NCBI GenBank assembly: GCA_003242255.1
Contig: QGUT01000001.1
Location: forward strand, 1 to 49,807
Direction: 5' to 3'
DNA: 49,807 nt
DNA from: Bacillota bacterium
GTDB taxonomy: Bacteria; Bacillota; Thermosediminibacteria; Thermosediminibacterales; Thermosediminibacteraceae
In this document: positions 23,964 through 32,666 of the stretch, piece by piece
Numbering within the stretch: the stretch's first letter is position 1
Layout: each line of letters opens with the position of its first letter
Position numbers and translations under genes: made by a program
Notes under the pieces: generated by a model
What the model saw: the letters and a program-made list of their open reading frames with translations, nothing else
Database searches by the model: none
What the model was told of the DNA's origin: nothing

Positions 23964-25358
23964 GTGGATTTTGCTGCGGTTGTTCTGGCGGCCGGCGAAG
24001 GAACGCGGATGAAGTCAGAGGTGCCGAAGGTGCTCCACAAAATATGCGGCGTTCCGATGCTGGGTCACGTGATCTCTCAAGCTAAAAAAGCCGGGGCAAA
24101 GAGAGTAATTGTGGTGGTAGGCAGGGGTGCCGAAGAGGTGAAGAGGGCTTTCGCAGAGCAGGAGGTAGAATTTGTACTGCAGGCAGAGCAAAAAGGGACG
24201 GGCCATGCCCTTATGCAGGCGGAGGATGCGGTAAAAAGTGAAGACACCGTCCTCGTGCTCTACGGCGACATGCCCCTTATCACCGCCGAGACGCTAAAGT
24301 CACTATTCGAGTTCCACGCCAGGAATCAAGCGGCGGCGACGGTGATGACGGCGAGAGTGAAGGACCCGTCGGGTTACGGGCGCGTCATAAAGGAAGGGAA
24401 CAGGGTCCTCGCCATAAGGGAAGAAAAGGATGCCTCACCGGAGGAAAGGGCCATCGATGAAATAAATTCCGGGATTTACTGCTTCAACCGGGAAAAGGTT
24501 TTCAATGCGCTGGAACAAGTAAACAACGACAACGTGCAGGGCGAATATTACCTGACGGACGTAGTGGAGATACTGAACCGGCAGGGGGAAAAAGTTCTGG
24601 CCTTTGAAGCTCAAGACCCGGACGAGGTGCAGGGGGTAAATGACAGAAATCAGCTGGCGCAGGCGCAGGCCATAATGCAGAAGAGGATAATTCGAAGTCT
24701 TATGGCCCGGGGAGTGACCTTTTTAAACCCCGACACCTGCGTTGTCGATGAGGGCGTCGAAATCGGCAGGGATACCGTCATCTACCCCGGCGTAATTCTG
24801 GAAGGCAAAACCAGGATAGGGGAAGGCTGCACCATAGTGGGTTACACCAGGATAATCGACTCAGTCGTGGGAAACCGCGTGGAAATCACCATGAGCCATA
24901 TTAGAGAAAGCGTGGTCGAAGACGGAGTGAAAATCGGGCCCTTTGTCAATCTGCGCCCCGGCACCCACCTGATGGCGGGGGTCAAGGTGGGCGATTTCGT
25001 GGAAATCAAAAACAGCAAGGTTGGCGAAAATTCTAAAGTGCCGCACCTTTCATATGTGGGCGATGCCGATATAGGCAGGAATGTCAACATCGGCGCGGGA
25101 GTGATTTTTGTAAACTACGACGGCTTTAAAAAACACAGGACAGTGGTGGAAGACGGGGCTTTCATAGGGTGCAACTCCAATCTGGTGGCCCCGGTTAGAA
25201 TCGGACAGGGTTCCTATGTAGCTGCGGGCTCCACGGTAACCAAAGACGTAGAAGAAGGAGCCCTGGCGATAGCCAGGTCCCGGCAGGAAAATAAACCCGG
25301 ATGGGTGAAGAAACGCAAAGAACGCGAAGGGGGAGGAAGCAGTGGAAAACAGGCTTGA
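23964..25358 (+). CDS. glmU: Bifunctional UDP-GlcNAc pyrophosphorylase / GlcN-1-P acetyltransferase
   Basis: Makes UDP-N-acetylglucosamine for the cell wall. The N-terminal uridyltransferase domain (about 1-230) has AVVLAAGEGTRMKSEVPKVL and YGDMPLI. The C-terminal left-handed beta-helix (about 250-450) shows hexapeptide repeats such as IGRDTVIYPGVIL and catalytic-region VGDADIGRNVNIGAGVIFVN. Length 464 is close to the usual 456. GTG 23964 is 6 bases after GGGGGGA and starts the conserved first strand; upstream in-frame ATGs add non-conserved residues. Its end overlaps prs by 17 bases. Confidence 0.96.
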   Translation: MDFAAVVLAAGEGTRMKSEVPKVLHKICGVPMLGHVISQAKKAGAKRVIVVVGRGAEEVKRAFAEQEVEFVLQAEQKGTGHALMQAEDAVKSEDTVLVLYGDMPLITAETLKSLFEFHARNQAAATVMTARVKDPSGYGRVIKEGNRVLAIREEKDASPEERAIDEINSGIYCFNREKVFNALEQVNNDNVQGEYYLTDVVEILNRQGEKVLAFEAQDPDEVQGVNDRNQLAQAQAIMQKRIIRSLMARGVTFLNPDTCVVDEGVEIGRDTVIYPGVILEGKTRIGEGCTIVGYTRIIDSVVGNRVEITMSHIRESVVEDGVKIGPFVNLRPGTHLMAGVKVGDFVEIKNSKVGENSKVPHLSYVGDADIGRNVNIGAGVIFVNYDGFKKHRTVVEDGAFIGCNSNLVAPVRIGQGSYVAAGSTVTKDVEEGALAIARSRQENKPGWVKKRKEREGGGSSGKQA

Positions 25359-26280
25359 AATTTTTACGGGCAACGCCAATGTGGAACTGGCCCGGGAAAT
25401 AGCCCAGCACCTCGGGATAGAAGTGGGGGATGCGGTAGTAAACACTTTCAGCGACGGGGAGATACAGGTCAGGATCAACGAAAGCGTAAGGGGTGCCGAC
25501 GTCTTCGTAATTCAGCCGTTGAGCTATCCCGTGAACGACCACCTGATGGAACTTTTGATAATGCTGGATGCGCTAAAGAGGGCTTCGGCCTGGCGCATCA
25601 CGGCCGTAATACCCTATTACGGTTATGCCAGGCAGGACCGAAAGATAAGGGCTCGGGATCCCATCACGGCCAAACTGGTGGCCGACCTCATCTCTACGGC
25701 GGGTGCCCACAGGGTGCTTACCATGGACCTGCACGCCGGCCAGATCCAGGGATTTTTCGATTTTCCCGTGGACCACTTGATGGCCGTGCCGATACTGGCC
25801 GACTACTTCAGGAAAAAGGGCATAGAAGAACCGGTGGTGGTGTCGCCCGACGTGGGCGGTGTGACCCGGGCGAGAGAATTGGCCACGAGATTGGGGGCCT
25901 CCATCGCCATAATAGATAAGCGCAGGCCCGAACCCAACAAGGCCGAGGTAATGAACGTAATAGGAAAGGTCAAAGGGAAGACCGTCATTTTGATAGACGA
26001 CATGATAGATACGGCAGGCACCATAACCCTGGGGGCCGAGGCTCTGCTGGAACACGGGGCAAAGGAAACTTACGCCTGCTGCACTCATCCCGTGCTCTCC
26101 GGGCCGGCCATAGAAAGGCTGGAGGCTTCGCCCATAAAAGAAGTGGTGGTGACCAATACCATCCCCTTGAGGGAAAATCAAAAGATAGAGAAAATCAAAG
26201 TGCTGTCGGTAGCTTCGCTGTTTGCCGAAGCCATAAGGCGCATTCACGAGAACGAATCGGTGAGCACTCTCTTTGATTGA
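25342..26280 (+). CDS. prs: Ribose-phosphate pyrophosphokinase
   Basis: Makes PRPP from ribose-5-phosphate and ATP. Class I features: FTGNANVELAREIAQHL (N-terminus), FSDGEIQVRINESVRG, YYGYARQDRK, the catalytic TMDLHAGQIQGFFD and the PRPP loop VILIDDMIDTAGT (about residues 215-227). Length 312 is typical. GTG 25342 follows GGGGGAGGAAGCA and sits inside the end of glmU, so translation is coupled. glmU-prs-rplY-pth is the same order as gcaD-prs-ctc-spoVC in Bacillus. Confidence 0.97.
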   Translation: MENRLEIFTGNANVELAREIAQHLGIEVGDAVVNTFSDGEIQVRINESVRGADVFVIQPLSYPVNDHLMELLIMLDALKRASAWRITAVIPYYGYARQDRKIRARDPITAKLVADLISTAGAHRVLTMDLHAGQIQGFFDFPVDHLMAVPILADYFRKKGIEEPVVVSPDVGGVTRARELATRLGASIAIIDKRRPEPNKAEVMNVIGKVKGKTVILIDDMIDTAGTITLGAEALLEHGAKETYACCTHPVLSGPAIERLEASPIKEVVVTNTIPLRENQKIEKIKVLSVASLFAEAIRRIHENESVSTLFD

Positions 26281-26282
26281 TA

Positions 26283-26311
26283 TTGATTTATGACCATAAA
26301 AGGGTTATACT
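26283..26311 (+). promoter_or_regulatory. sigma-A promoter of rplY
   Basis: TTGATT (26283-26288) and TATACT (26306-26311) are separated by 17 bases. The GTTATACTAAG around the -10 is identical to one arm of the XRE-gene palindrome at 35021. Confidence 0.65.
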
Positions 26312-26343
26312 AAGTTTTGTAATTTTAGAAAGGAGGATGGAAG

Positions 26344-26976
26344 ATGGCACAGGTAAGTCTTGCGGCTGAGGAGCGAAGTTTCGCTGGAAAAGGCCCTTTG
26401 AACCGCCTCAGGAAGAGCGGGAAAATACCCGGCGTGCTCTACGGGAAGAATTTGGAAGCGAAAGCCATCGTCGTGGAGAGCAAAGATATAAATAAATTGC
26501 TGACAACCCACGGCGAAGGCGTGCTGATCGATTTAATGCTGGGCCAAGAAAAGTACCCGGTCATTATTAAAGAGATCCAGCGGGACCCTCTTAAGGGCGC
26601 CATTATCCACATCGACTTTTACCGGGTGTCCATGACGGATAAAATCGAGGTGGAATTGCCCATTGTATTGAAGGGCGAGCCGGAGGGCGTGAAGCTCGGT
26701 GGCGTACTGCAGCACCAGTTGCATGAACTTACTATAGAAGCATTGCCGTCGGACATCCCTCCAGTGATCGAAGTGGATATATCCCACCTCAAGATTGGCG
26801 ACGTCTTGATGGTGAAAGACATAAAGCTGAGCGACAGGATAAAGGTCATCGATTCTCCGGAAGAGATAGTTGTTGCGGTGCTCGCTCCGTCCATAGAAGA
26901 AGAGGAGGAAGCGCCCGCGGCGGAAGCGGAGGAGCCGGAGGTAGTGAGCAAAGGCAAGGAAAAGAAAGAAGAGTGA
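26344..26976 (+). CDS. rplY: Ribosomal protein bL25 (general stress protein Ctc type)
   Basis: A 210-residue 5S rRNA-binding protein of the long TL5/CTC class. The N-terminal 5S-binding domain (about 1-93) has GPLNRLRKSGKIPGVLYG and IDFYRVS; the C-terminal beta domain (about 95-185) has IVLKGEPEGVKLGGVLQ and HELTIEALPSDIP. An acidic, low-complexity tail of Glu, Ala and Lys follows from about residue 183. ATG 26344 follows AAAGGAGGATGG. It has its own promoter and terminator. Confidence 0.96.
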   Translation: MAQVSLAAEERSFAGKGPLNRLRKSGKIPGVLYGKNLEAKAIVVESKDINKLLTTHGEGVLIDLMLGQEKYPVIIKEIQRDPLKGAIIHIDFYRVSMTDKIEVELPIVLKGEPEGVKLGGVLQHQLHELTIEALPSDIPPVIEVDISHLKIGDVLMVKDIKLSDRIKVIDSPEEIVVAVLAPSIEEEEEAPAAEAEEPEVVSKGKEKKEE

Positions 26977-26980
26977 TTGT

Positions 26981-27009
26981 GGCGCAACAGAGGTTGCGCC
27001 TTTCTTTTG
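26981..27009 (+). terminator. Terminator after rplY
   Basis: GGCGCAAC (26981-26988) pairs with GTTGCGCC (26993-27000) around AGAG, followed by TTTCTTTTG. Confidence 0.88.
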
Positions 27010-27022
27010 TCGGAGGTGGAAA

Positions 27023-27589
27023 GTGTTGTTTTTAATAGTGGGACTCGGAAATCCTGGCAGAGAATACGAAAATACCAGGCACAACGTGGGCTTTATGGTC
27101 ATCGACAGAATTGCGGAGAAAATCGGGGCAAAGGTGGACAGGATTAAGTTCAAAGGGCTCCTGGGGGACGGCAGCTGGCAGGGGAAGAAGGTACTCCTTT
27201 TAAAACCCATGACCTTTATGAATTCCTCCGGGGAGAGCGTGCTGGAAGCGGTGAGGTTTTATAAAATCCCTCCGGAAAACCTGATCGTGATCTACGACGA
27301 CATGGATCTGCCGGTGGGGAGGCTCCGGATAAGGCGAAAGGGAAGTTCCGGGGGGCATAAGGGTATGGAATCCATTATATACTGCATCGCTAGCGAGGAT
27401 TTCCCGAGGGTCAGGATAGGTATCGGGAGGCCAGAGGGCGACGTGATATCCCACGTGTTGGGAATTTTTGAGCCTGGGGAAAGGAGGGCGGTGGAACCGG
27501 CCCTAGAGGCCGCGGCGGAAGCTGCCTTGGCCATAGTGACCGACGGAGTGGATGAGGCCATGAACCGCTATAACAGTTTTTCGGCTTAA
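27023..27589 (+). CDS. pth: Peptidyl-tRNA hydrolase
   Basis: Recycles peptidyl-tRNA released from stalled ribosomes. GLGNPGREYENTRHNVGFMV holds the catalytic His (about residue 20), followed by KPMTFMNSSGESV, YDDMDLPVGRLRIRRKGSSG and GHKGMESII. Length 188 is normal. GTG 27023 follows CGGAGGTGG; the next codon TTG is an alternative. No promoter of its own is evident beyond the rplY terminator; read-through is possible. Confidence 0.96.
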   Translation: MLFLIVGLGNPGREYENTRHNVGFMVIDRIAEKIGAKVDRIKFKGLLGDGSWQGKKVLLLKPMTFMNSSGESVLEAVRFYKIPPENLIVIYDDMDLPVGRLRIRRKGSSGGHKGMESIIYCIASEDFPRVRIGIGRPEGDVISHVLGIFEPGERRAVEPALEAAAEAALAIVTDGVDEAMNRYNSFSA

Positions 27590-27694
27590 GCCATATATTG
27601 TTATAAAAGGCTTGCGTTTACATGGCGTTAAATTGCACTTCCTGCTATAATAAAATACTGTATTTTGTATATAACACTTCAGAGGGAGAGGGAA

Positions 27695-28618
27695 ATGATT
27701 AGGTTAGAGAGGCTTGCCGAAAAGCCGATTCTCGAACCCATGCGGGACGGAGAAGCGGAGAGCGAATGGGAGAGGGCGGCGGTTTTCAACTGCGCTGCCA
27801 TCTACGACAATGGCCTTTTTCACCTGATTTACCGGGCCTCCAACCTGGGCCCCCACGAGAAATACGGGCGGTACGTTTCGAGGTTGGGTTACGCGGTGAG
27901 CGCGGATGGCCTGAATTTCAACAGGCTGCGGGCTCCGATCCTCACCAACGACCAGCCCCACGAACAGAGGGGCTGTGAAGACCCGAGGGTGGTCAAAATA
28001 GGCGATACCTATTACATGATGTACGTGGCCTTCGGCGGAAGATTCGACGGCGACTGGAGAATATGCCTTGCGACTTCAAAGAACCTGATCACATGGGAAA
28101 AGCACGGAATAGTGCTCGACGAGCCCAACAAGAACGCCTCGCTGTTCCCGGAAAAAATAAAGGGGAAGTACGTCATGCTCCACCGCAGGTACCCCAATAT
28201 ATGGATCGCCTATTCCGAAGACTTGAAGAACTGGCACGGCCACAAACCCGTACTGGAGCCCCTGAAGGGCACCTGGCAGAGCGCGAGAGTAGGCATAGCC
28301 GGCCCGCCTATAAAGACGGAGGACGGCTGGTTTTTGATATACCACGGAGCTGATTTCCAAAACACTTACAGGCTCGGAGCGGCCCTTCTGGACCTGGAAG
28401 ACCCGTCGAAGGTCCTGGCAAGGCAGGAAGAGCCCGTATTGGAGCCGAAGCTGCCGTGGGAGAAAGAAGGGTACGTGCCCAACGTGGTATTCAGTTGTGG
28501 ACAGGCCGTAAGGGGCGACGACATATACGTGTACTACGCAGGGGCCGACAGCGCCATAGGGGTCGCCTATTTAAACAGGCGGGATATAAAATTCAAGAAG
28601 ATGGAAAAGGTGGCTTGA
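27695..28618 (+). CDS. GH130 glycoside phosphorylase/hydrolase
   Basis: A 307-residue five-bladed beta-propeller enzyme of glycoside hydrolase family 130, whose members phosphorolyse or hydrolyse beta-mannosides. The general acid Asp lies in GCEDPRVV (about residues 90-97). YRASNLGPHEKYGRYVSRLG and FLIYHGADFQNTYRLGAAL contain Arg/Tyr and HGAD residues typical of phosphate-binding members. The substrate is not decided by sequence alone. ATG 27695 follows GAGGGAGAGG. A TATAAT lies at 27646-27651 with no clear -35. It precedes the mannitol operon but a strong hairpin separates them. Confidence 0.88.
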   Translation: MIRLERLAEKPILEPMRDGEAESEWERAAVFNCAAIYDNGLFHLIYRASNLGPHEKYGRYVSRLGYAVSADGLNFNRLRAPILTNDQPHEQRGCEDPRVVKIGDTYYMMYVAFGGRFDGDWRICLATSKNLITWEKHGIVLDEPNKNASLFPEKIKGKYVMLHRRYPNIWIAYSEDLKNWHGHKPVLEPLKGTWQSARVGIAGPPIKTEDGWFLIYHGADFQNTYRLGAALLDLEDPSKVLARQEEPVLEPKLPWEKEGYVPNVVFSCGQAVRGDDIYVYYAGADSAIGVAYLNRRDIKFKKMEKVA

Positions 28619-28655
28619 CAGAGCTGGCGATATCGCCGGCTCTGTCAATTTTGTC
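28615..28655 (+). terminator. Long palindromic terminator after the GH130 gene
   Basis: TTGACAGAGC (28615-28624) pairs with GCTCTGTCAA (28639-28648), continued by GGCGAT/ATCGCC with one mismatch, giving a nearly loopless hairpin that includes the GH130 stop. TTTTG follows. Confidence 0.8.
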
Positions 28656-28664
28656 ACCATTTGA
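28651..28664 (+). repeat. Upstream copy of the TTGTCACCATT repeat in the mtl control region
   Basis: TTGTCACCATTTGA lies just upstream of the putative mtlA -35. Its first 11 bases recur at 28753-28763 in the leader. It may be a half-site for MtlR or another regulator. Confidence 0.45.
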
Positions 28665-28690
28665 TGAGCACAGCATTTAACATCTTTTTA

Positions 28691-28720
28691 TTGCGCCCCA
28701 CTGGATGTAAGCTATATAAT
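28691..28720 (+). promoter_or_regulatory. Probable mtlA promoter
   Basis: A good TATAAT (28715-28720) is preceded at 18 bases by a poor -35, TTGCGC (28691-28696). A weak -35 fits a promoter that needs the activator MtlR. Confidence 0.55.
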
Positions 28721-28752
28721 AAAATCAGAAAATAATAGATATTTTTAAAATA

Positions 28753-28774
28753 TTGTCACCATTGAAAGGTGACA
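28753..28774 (+). promoter_or_regulatory. Second TTGTCACCATT copy forming an inverted repeat in the mtlA leader
   Basis: TGTCACC (28754-28760) and GGTGACA (28768-28774) form a 7-base inverted repeat around ATTGAAA, just upstream of the AAAAGGAGGG ribosome binding site. It could be an operator or an RNA hairpin. Confidence 0.5.
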
Positions 28775-28797
28775 GAGTTTAAAAGGAGGGTGCGCCT

Positions 28798-30156
28798 ATG
28801 AGGACAAAAATTCAGGCTTTTGGGAGGTTCCTGAGCGGCATGGTCATGCCCAACATCGGTGCTTTTATAGCGTGGGGCCTCATCACTGCATTCTTCATAC
28901 CCACCGGATGGACTCCCAACGAACACCTGAGCAGCCTGGTATCTCCCATGATAACTTATTTGCTCCCGCTGCTCATCGGCTATACGGGGGGCAGGATGGT
29001 GCACGACGTGAGGGGCGGCGTAGTCGGCGCCGTGGCCACCATGGGCGTAATCGTGGGCTCGGACATACCGATGTTCATGGGCGCCATGATAATGGGTCCC
29101 CTGGGCGGCTACGTCATCAAAAAGGTGGACGAAGCCATGAAGGACAGGATACCGTCCGGATTTGAAATGCTGGTCAACAACTTTTCTGCGGGAATCGTAG
29201 GTATGGTGGTGGCCCTTCTGGCATACATGGCCATCGGTCCGGTAGTATTGGGGCTCAACAAGGTTTTAGCTGCAGGGGTGCAGGCTATAGTGAATCTGGG
29301 ACTTTTGCCCCTTGCTTCCGTCTTCATTGAACCCGCCAAGATACTTTTCCTGAACAATGCGATCAACCACGGAATTCTGGGTCCCCTGGGGGTAGCGGAG
29401 GTGGCCCAGAAAGGTAAATCCATTTTCTTCCTGCTGGAGACCAACCCGGGCCCCGGTTTGGGAGTGCTCCTCGCCTATTGGCTGGCGGGGAAGGGAATGG
29501 CGAAACAGTCTGCTCCAGGGGCGATAATCATTCACTTCTTCGGAGGAATCCACGAGATCTATTTTCCGTACGTCCTCATGAACCCGATATTGATAGTTGC
29601 CGTGATCTTAGGCGGAGCAGCTGGAGTCTTTACCTTTGTCACTATGGGCGCGGGTCTGGTGGCGACGCCGTCGCCGGGTAGCATTTTCGCCGAAATAGCC
29701 ATGGCCCCGAAGGGGGGGCTTATTCCGGTGCTGGCCGGCATCGCCCTTTCAGCCCTAGTCTCCTTCTTCGTTTCATCGCTGCTCCTTAAGCGCTTCGGCC
29801 ATGAGGAGGAAGACCTGGAAGCGGCAAAGCAGATGGTAAGCCAGCTGAAGGGCGAGAAGCTCCACGGGGCCGAGAAAGTTGTGAACGTGAGAAAGATAGT
29901 GTTTGCCTGCGACGGGGGCATGGGCTCTTCCGCCATGGGCGCCTCGGTGTTGAGGAGGAAAATAAAAGAAGCGGGTTTAAATATAGAAGTGGTGCACACC
30001 GCGATAGACCAGATACCCGATGATGCCGATATCGTGATCACTCATAAAGAACTCACTGCCCGGGCAAAAGAAAAAGCTCCCGATGCCGAGCATATATCTA
30101 TCGAAACCTTTGTAAACAATCCAATCTATGATGAACTGGTAGAAAGGCTAAAATAA
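28798..30156 (+). CDS. mtlA: Mannitol PTS permease, EIICB
   Basis: A 452-residue membrane component that imports and phosphorylates mannitol. The EIIC domain (about 1-345) has several hydrophobic helices, the family segments FGRFLSGMVMPNIGAFIAWG, LLPLLIGYTGGRMVHDVRGG and GGIHEIYFPYVLMNP. After a linker the EIIB domain (about 362-452) contains the phosphorylated Cys at about 371 in FACDGGMGSSAMGAS. There is no EIIA domain; that is supplied by mtlF. ATG 28798 follows AAAAGGAGGG. It is the first gene of mtlA-mtlR-mtlF-mtlD. Confidence 0.97.
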   Translation: MRTKIQAFGRFLSGMVMPNIGAFIAWGLITAFFIPTGWTPNEHLSSLVSPMITYLLPLLIGYTGGRMVHDVRGGVVGAVATMGVIVGSDIPMFMGAMIMGPLGGYVIKKVDEAMKDRIPSGFEMLVNNFSAGIVGMVVALLAYMAIGPVVLGLNKVLAAGVQAIVNLGLLPLASVFIEPAKILFLNNAINHGILGPLGVAEVAQKGKSIFFLLETNPGPGLGVLLAYWLAGKGMAKQSAPGAIIIHFFGGIHEIYFPYVLMNPILIVAVILGGAAGVFTFVTMGAGLVATPSPGSIFAEIAMAPKGGLIPVLAGIALSALVSFFVSSLLLKRFGHEEEDLEAAKQMVSQLKGEKLHGAEKVVNVRKIVFACDGGMGSSAMGASVLRRKIKEAGLNIEVVHTAIDQIPDDADIVITHKELTARAKEKAPDAEHISIETFVNNPIYDELVERLK

Positions 30157-30158
30157 TA

Positions 30159-32189
30159 ATGGTGATGGATGTGGATTTCACAAGGCGGGAAAGGCAAATA
30201 GTGAAAGTGCTGCTAGAAGGGCCGACCACGGCCGAAAAAATTTCAAACAGATTGGGAGTCAGCCGGCGGACTGTCTTGAGGGATTTGCCGGGCCTTTCCG
30301 AAAAATTGGGGGATTTGGGGATAAAGCTCTGCAGGAAATCCGGAAAGGGAATCAGCCTGGAGGGCGAAAGCGATTCGCTGGAAAGGCTGAAGCAGGAACT
30401 GGAGAAATCTTCCGAAGAGGAGGGCATAGGGCCGGCTGAAAGGCAAAAGCTCATCATGCTATTTTTGCTGGAAAAAAAGGAACCGCAGAAACTTTACAGC
30501 CTCTCTCAAGAGTTTGGGGTGACGGAAAGTACGATAAGCAACGACCTGGACAAAGTGGAAAGGATGCTGTCGGGGTACGGATTAAAGCTTGTGCGCCGGC
30601 CGGGCCTCGGTGTATTTATCAAGGGGCCAGAAAGGAATATAAGGCAGCTCATAACCGACCTTTTTTACGAACACTTCGACGAGACCTGGCTGGTCCGGCT
30701 CATGAGAGAAAACCTGCAAGGTAGCGCATCGGAAAATGTAATAAACAGGTTTTTCGGTTTTATGGAAAAAGAATGGCTCAAGGAAATAGAAATCATACTG
30801 AAGAAAACCATGGAAGAAAGCGGGATCAACCTGGCCGACAGCGCCTTTCTCGGATTGCTGGTCCACATTGCCCTCGCTCTGAAGAGGCTGAAAAACGGAG
30901 AGGCCATCTCCATGGACGAAGGGGTCCTCTCCGGTTTAAAAGAGACCCGAGAATTCCAACTGGCAGCTCGGCTAGCCGGGAGGCTCCGATCGGCTTTTGG
31001 GATGGAAATCCCCGAAGAAGAACTCGGCTATATAACGATGCACCTCCTGGGAGCCAAGCTCCGCGGGGGCCAGGAAGATTTCAGGGAACTTTTTGCCATG
31101 AGTCACCGGGAAGCCGTAAAGGCTTCCCTGGAAGTTTTGAAAGAAGCGGGCAGGGAGCTCAATAAGGATCTGGCGAAAGACCCGCGGGTCGTGGAAGACC
31201 TGGCGATTCACTTAAAGCCGGCGATCGCCAGGATGAAGATGGGCATGGAAATCAGAAACCCCATCCTTTCTCAGATTAAGGAAGAATATCCGGATTTGAT
31301 GTCGGCGGCAGCCAAAGCCGCTCGGACTCTGGAAAAAAGGTTCGGCGTAAAAGTGCCTGAGGAAGAAATGGGGTATATCGCCATGCACCTGGGCGCCGCT
31401 CTGGAAAGAGAGGGAGGAAAGGCCGGCGTGGTGCTGGTATGCCCCAGCGGCCTTGGAAGCGCCAGGATGCTGGCGAGCCGCATAAAAAAGGAACTGCCGG
31501 ATTTGGAGATTATCGATGTGGTTTCGGCGCTGGATCTTGAGAAAACTCTGGTGAAACACCCGGAAGTGGATGCGGTGATATCCACCGTGCCCTTAGAAGA
31601 GCAACGCCGGCCGGTGATAGTAGTATCTCCCCTCCTGACTTCGGAAGATGTGGAGTGCATCAGGGCCTTTGTCCGAAAGGGAACTCCTCTGGGCAGGAAG
31701 AGCCAGAAGGAGCAAAGCACCTGCGAAGATGTGGTATTCAAAATTCTGGACGGATTTTTGTTAGAAAAAATAGAGGCGAAGGACTTAAACGAATTACTGG
31801 ATGCGGTGGAAGAGAAGATAAGGCTGAGCCCCAGGGTCCTCTCACCGCTGGAAATTAAAAGAGCTATTTATGAAAGGGAATTGAAGTCGGGCACGGCGGT
31901 GCCCGGAGTGGGAATTTCGCTGCTTCACGCCAGGACCGACGGGGTAAAAGCTCCCCTTTTGGGGATCTTCCGCCTGGAAGAGCCCGTCAGGATGGAAAAT
32001 ATGGATGGAAAAATGGAGGACGTGGAGGCCTGCGTTGTGATGTTGCTTCCTAAGGATTCTTCCCCTCAGGAAGTCGAAAGGATGGGGCGCATCAGTGCCG
32101 CACTGATAGATGAAGAGGGTTTTGCCGAACTCGTCAAAAGCGGAACTGCCCTCGATGTGATAAAAGCGCTCCTCAAGATTTTAAGGTAG
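30159..32189 (+). CDS. mtlR: Mannitol operon activator, PRD-containing
   Basis: A 676-residue transcription activator controlled by PTS phosphorylation. Domains: an HTH_11-type helix-turn-helix (about 5-60, ISNRLGVSRRTVLRDLPGL), an Mga-like HTH (about 100-150, LSQEFGVTESTISNDLDKV), PRD1 (about 200-305, with LVHIALALKRLKNG and GYITMHLLGAK), PRD2 (about 325-420, AIHLKPAIARMKMG and GYIAMHLGAAL), an EIIB-like domain with a Cys in LVCPSGLGSARML (about 427-439) and an EIIA-like domain with a His in GISLLHARTDGV (about 586-597). All phosphorylatable positions appear kept. It begins 3 bases after mtlA with only a weak AGAAAGG site. Confidence 0.95.
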   Translation: MVMDVDFTRRERQIVKVLLEGPTTAEKISNRLGVSRRTVLRDLPGLSEKLGDLGIKLCRKSGKGISLEGESDSLERLKQELEKSSEEEGIGPAERQKLIMLFLLEKKEPQKLYSLSQEFGVTESTISNDLDKVERMLSGYGLKLVRRPGLGVFIKGPERNIRQLITDLFYEHFDETWLVRLMRENLQGSASENVINRFFGFMEKEWLKEIEIILKKTMEESGINLADSAFLGLLVHIALALKRLKNGEAISMDEGVLSGLKETREFQLAARLAGRLRSAFGMEIPEEELGYITMHLLGAKLRGGQEDFRELFAMSHREAVKASLEVLKEAGRELNKDLAKDPRVVEDLAIHLKPAIARMKMGMEIRNPILSQIKEEYPDLMSAAAKAARTLEKRFGVKVPEEEMGYIAMHLGAALEREGGKAGVVLVCPSGLGSARMLASRIKKELPDLEIIDVVSALDLEKTLVKHPEVDAVISTVPLEEQRRPVIVVSPLLTSEDVECIRAFVRKGTPLGRKSQKEQSTCEDVVFKILDGFLLEKIEAKDLNELLDAVEEKIRLSPRVLSPLEIKRAIYERELKSGTAVPGVGISLLHARTDGVKAPLLGIFRLEEPVRMENMDGKMEDVEACVVMLLPKDSSPQEVERMGRISAALIDEEGFAELVKSGTALDVIKALLKILR

Positions 32190-32201
32190 GAGGTAGTGCA
32201 G

Positions 32202-32666
32202 TTGGCCTTTAATTTTTTCAGGAAAAAAGATGAAGTCTTGACCGAAAAGTCCATTCTAGTAGGGGCCAGGGCTAAGGATAAATTTGAAGCCATAGAAATA
32301 GTTGGAGAGCTACTGGTAAAAAGCGGCTGCGTGGAGCCTTCCTATATAGATGAGATGAAAAAGAGGGAAGAGCTCTTGACCACGTATATAGGAAATGGGA
32401 TCGCCATTCCCCACGGGGGAAATGAGGCAAAGGAAAAAATCAAAAAGAGCGGGCTGGCGGTGGCCCAATTTCCCAAAGGAGTCGATTTTGGCGGCGGCAA
32501 CAGGGCTTATATAGTCATAGGCATCGCCGCGAAGGGAGACGAACACCTGGAAATACTCTCCAATATAGCCGTGGCCTGTGAGGACGAAAGCAGGGCCAAG
32601 AAACTCGCGGAAAGCAGCGATCCGAAGGAGATTCTGATGCTGCTTAAAGAAGGGTTTGAAAGATGA
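32202..32666 (+). CDS. mtlF: Mannitol PTS EIIA component
   Basis: A 154-residue cytosolic phosphocarrier that passes phosphate from HPr to the EIIB part of MtlA. The phosphorylated His is in YIGNGIAIPHGGNEAK (His about residue 71). TTG 32202 is preferred because AGGAGG ends 8 bases upstream; GTG 32196 is only 2 bases from it. Compared with classical MtlF it has about 10 extra N-terminal residues (FNFFRKKDEV). Overlaps mtlD by ATGA. Confidence 0.93.
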   Translation: MAFNFFRKKDEVLTEKSILVGARAKDKFEAIEIVGELLVKSGCVEPSYIDEMKKREELLTTYIGNGIAIPHGGNEAKEKIKKSGLAVAQFPKGVDFGGGNRAYIVIGIAAKGDEHLEILSNIAVACEDESRAKKLAESSDPKEILMLLKEGFER

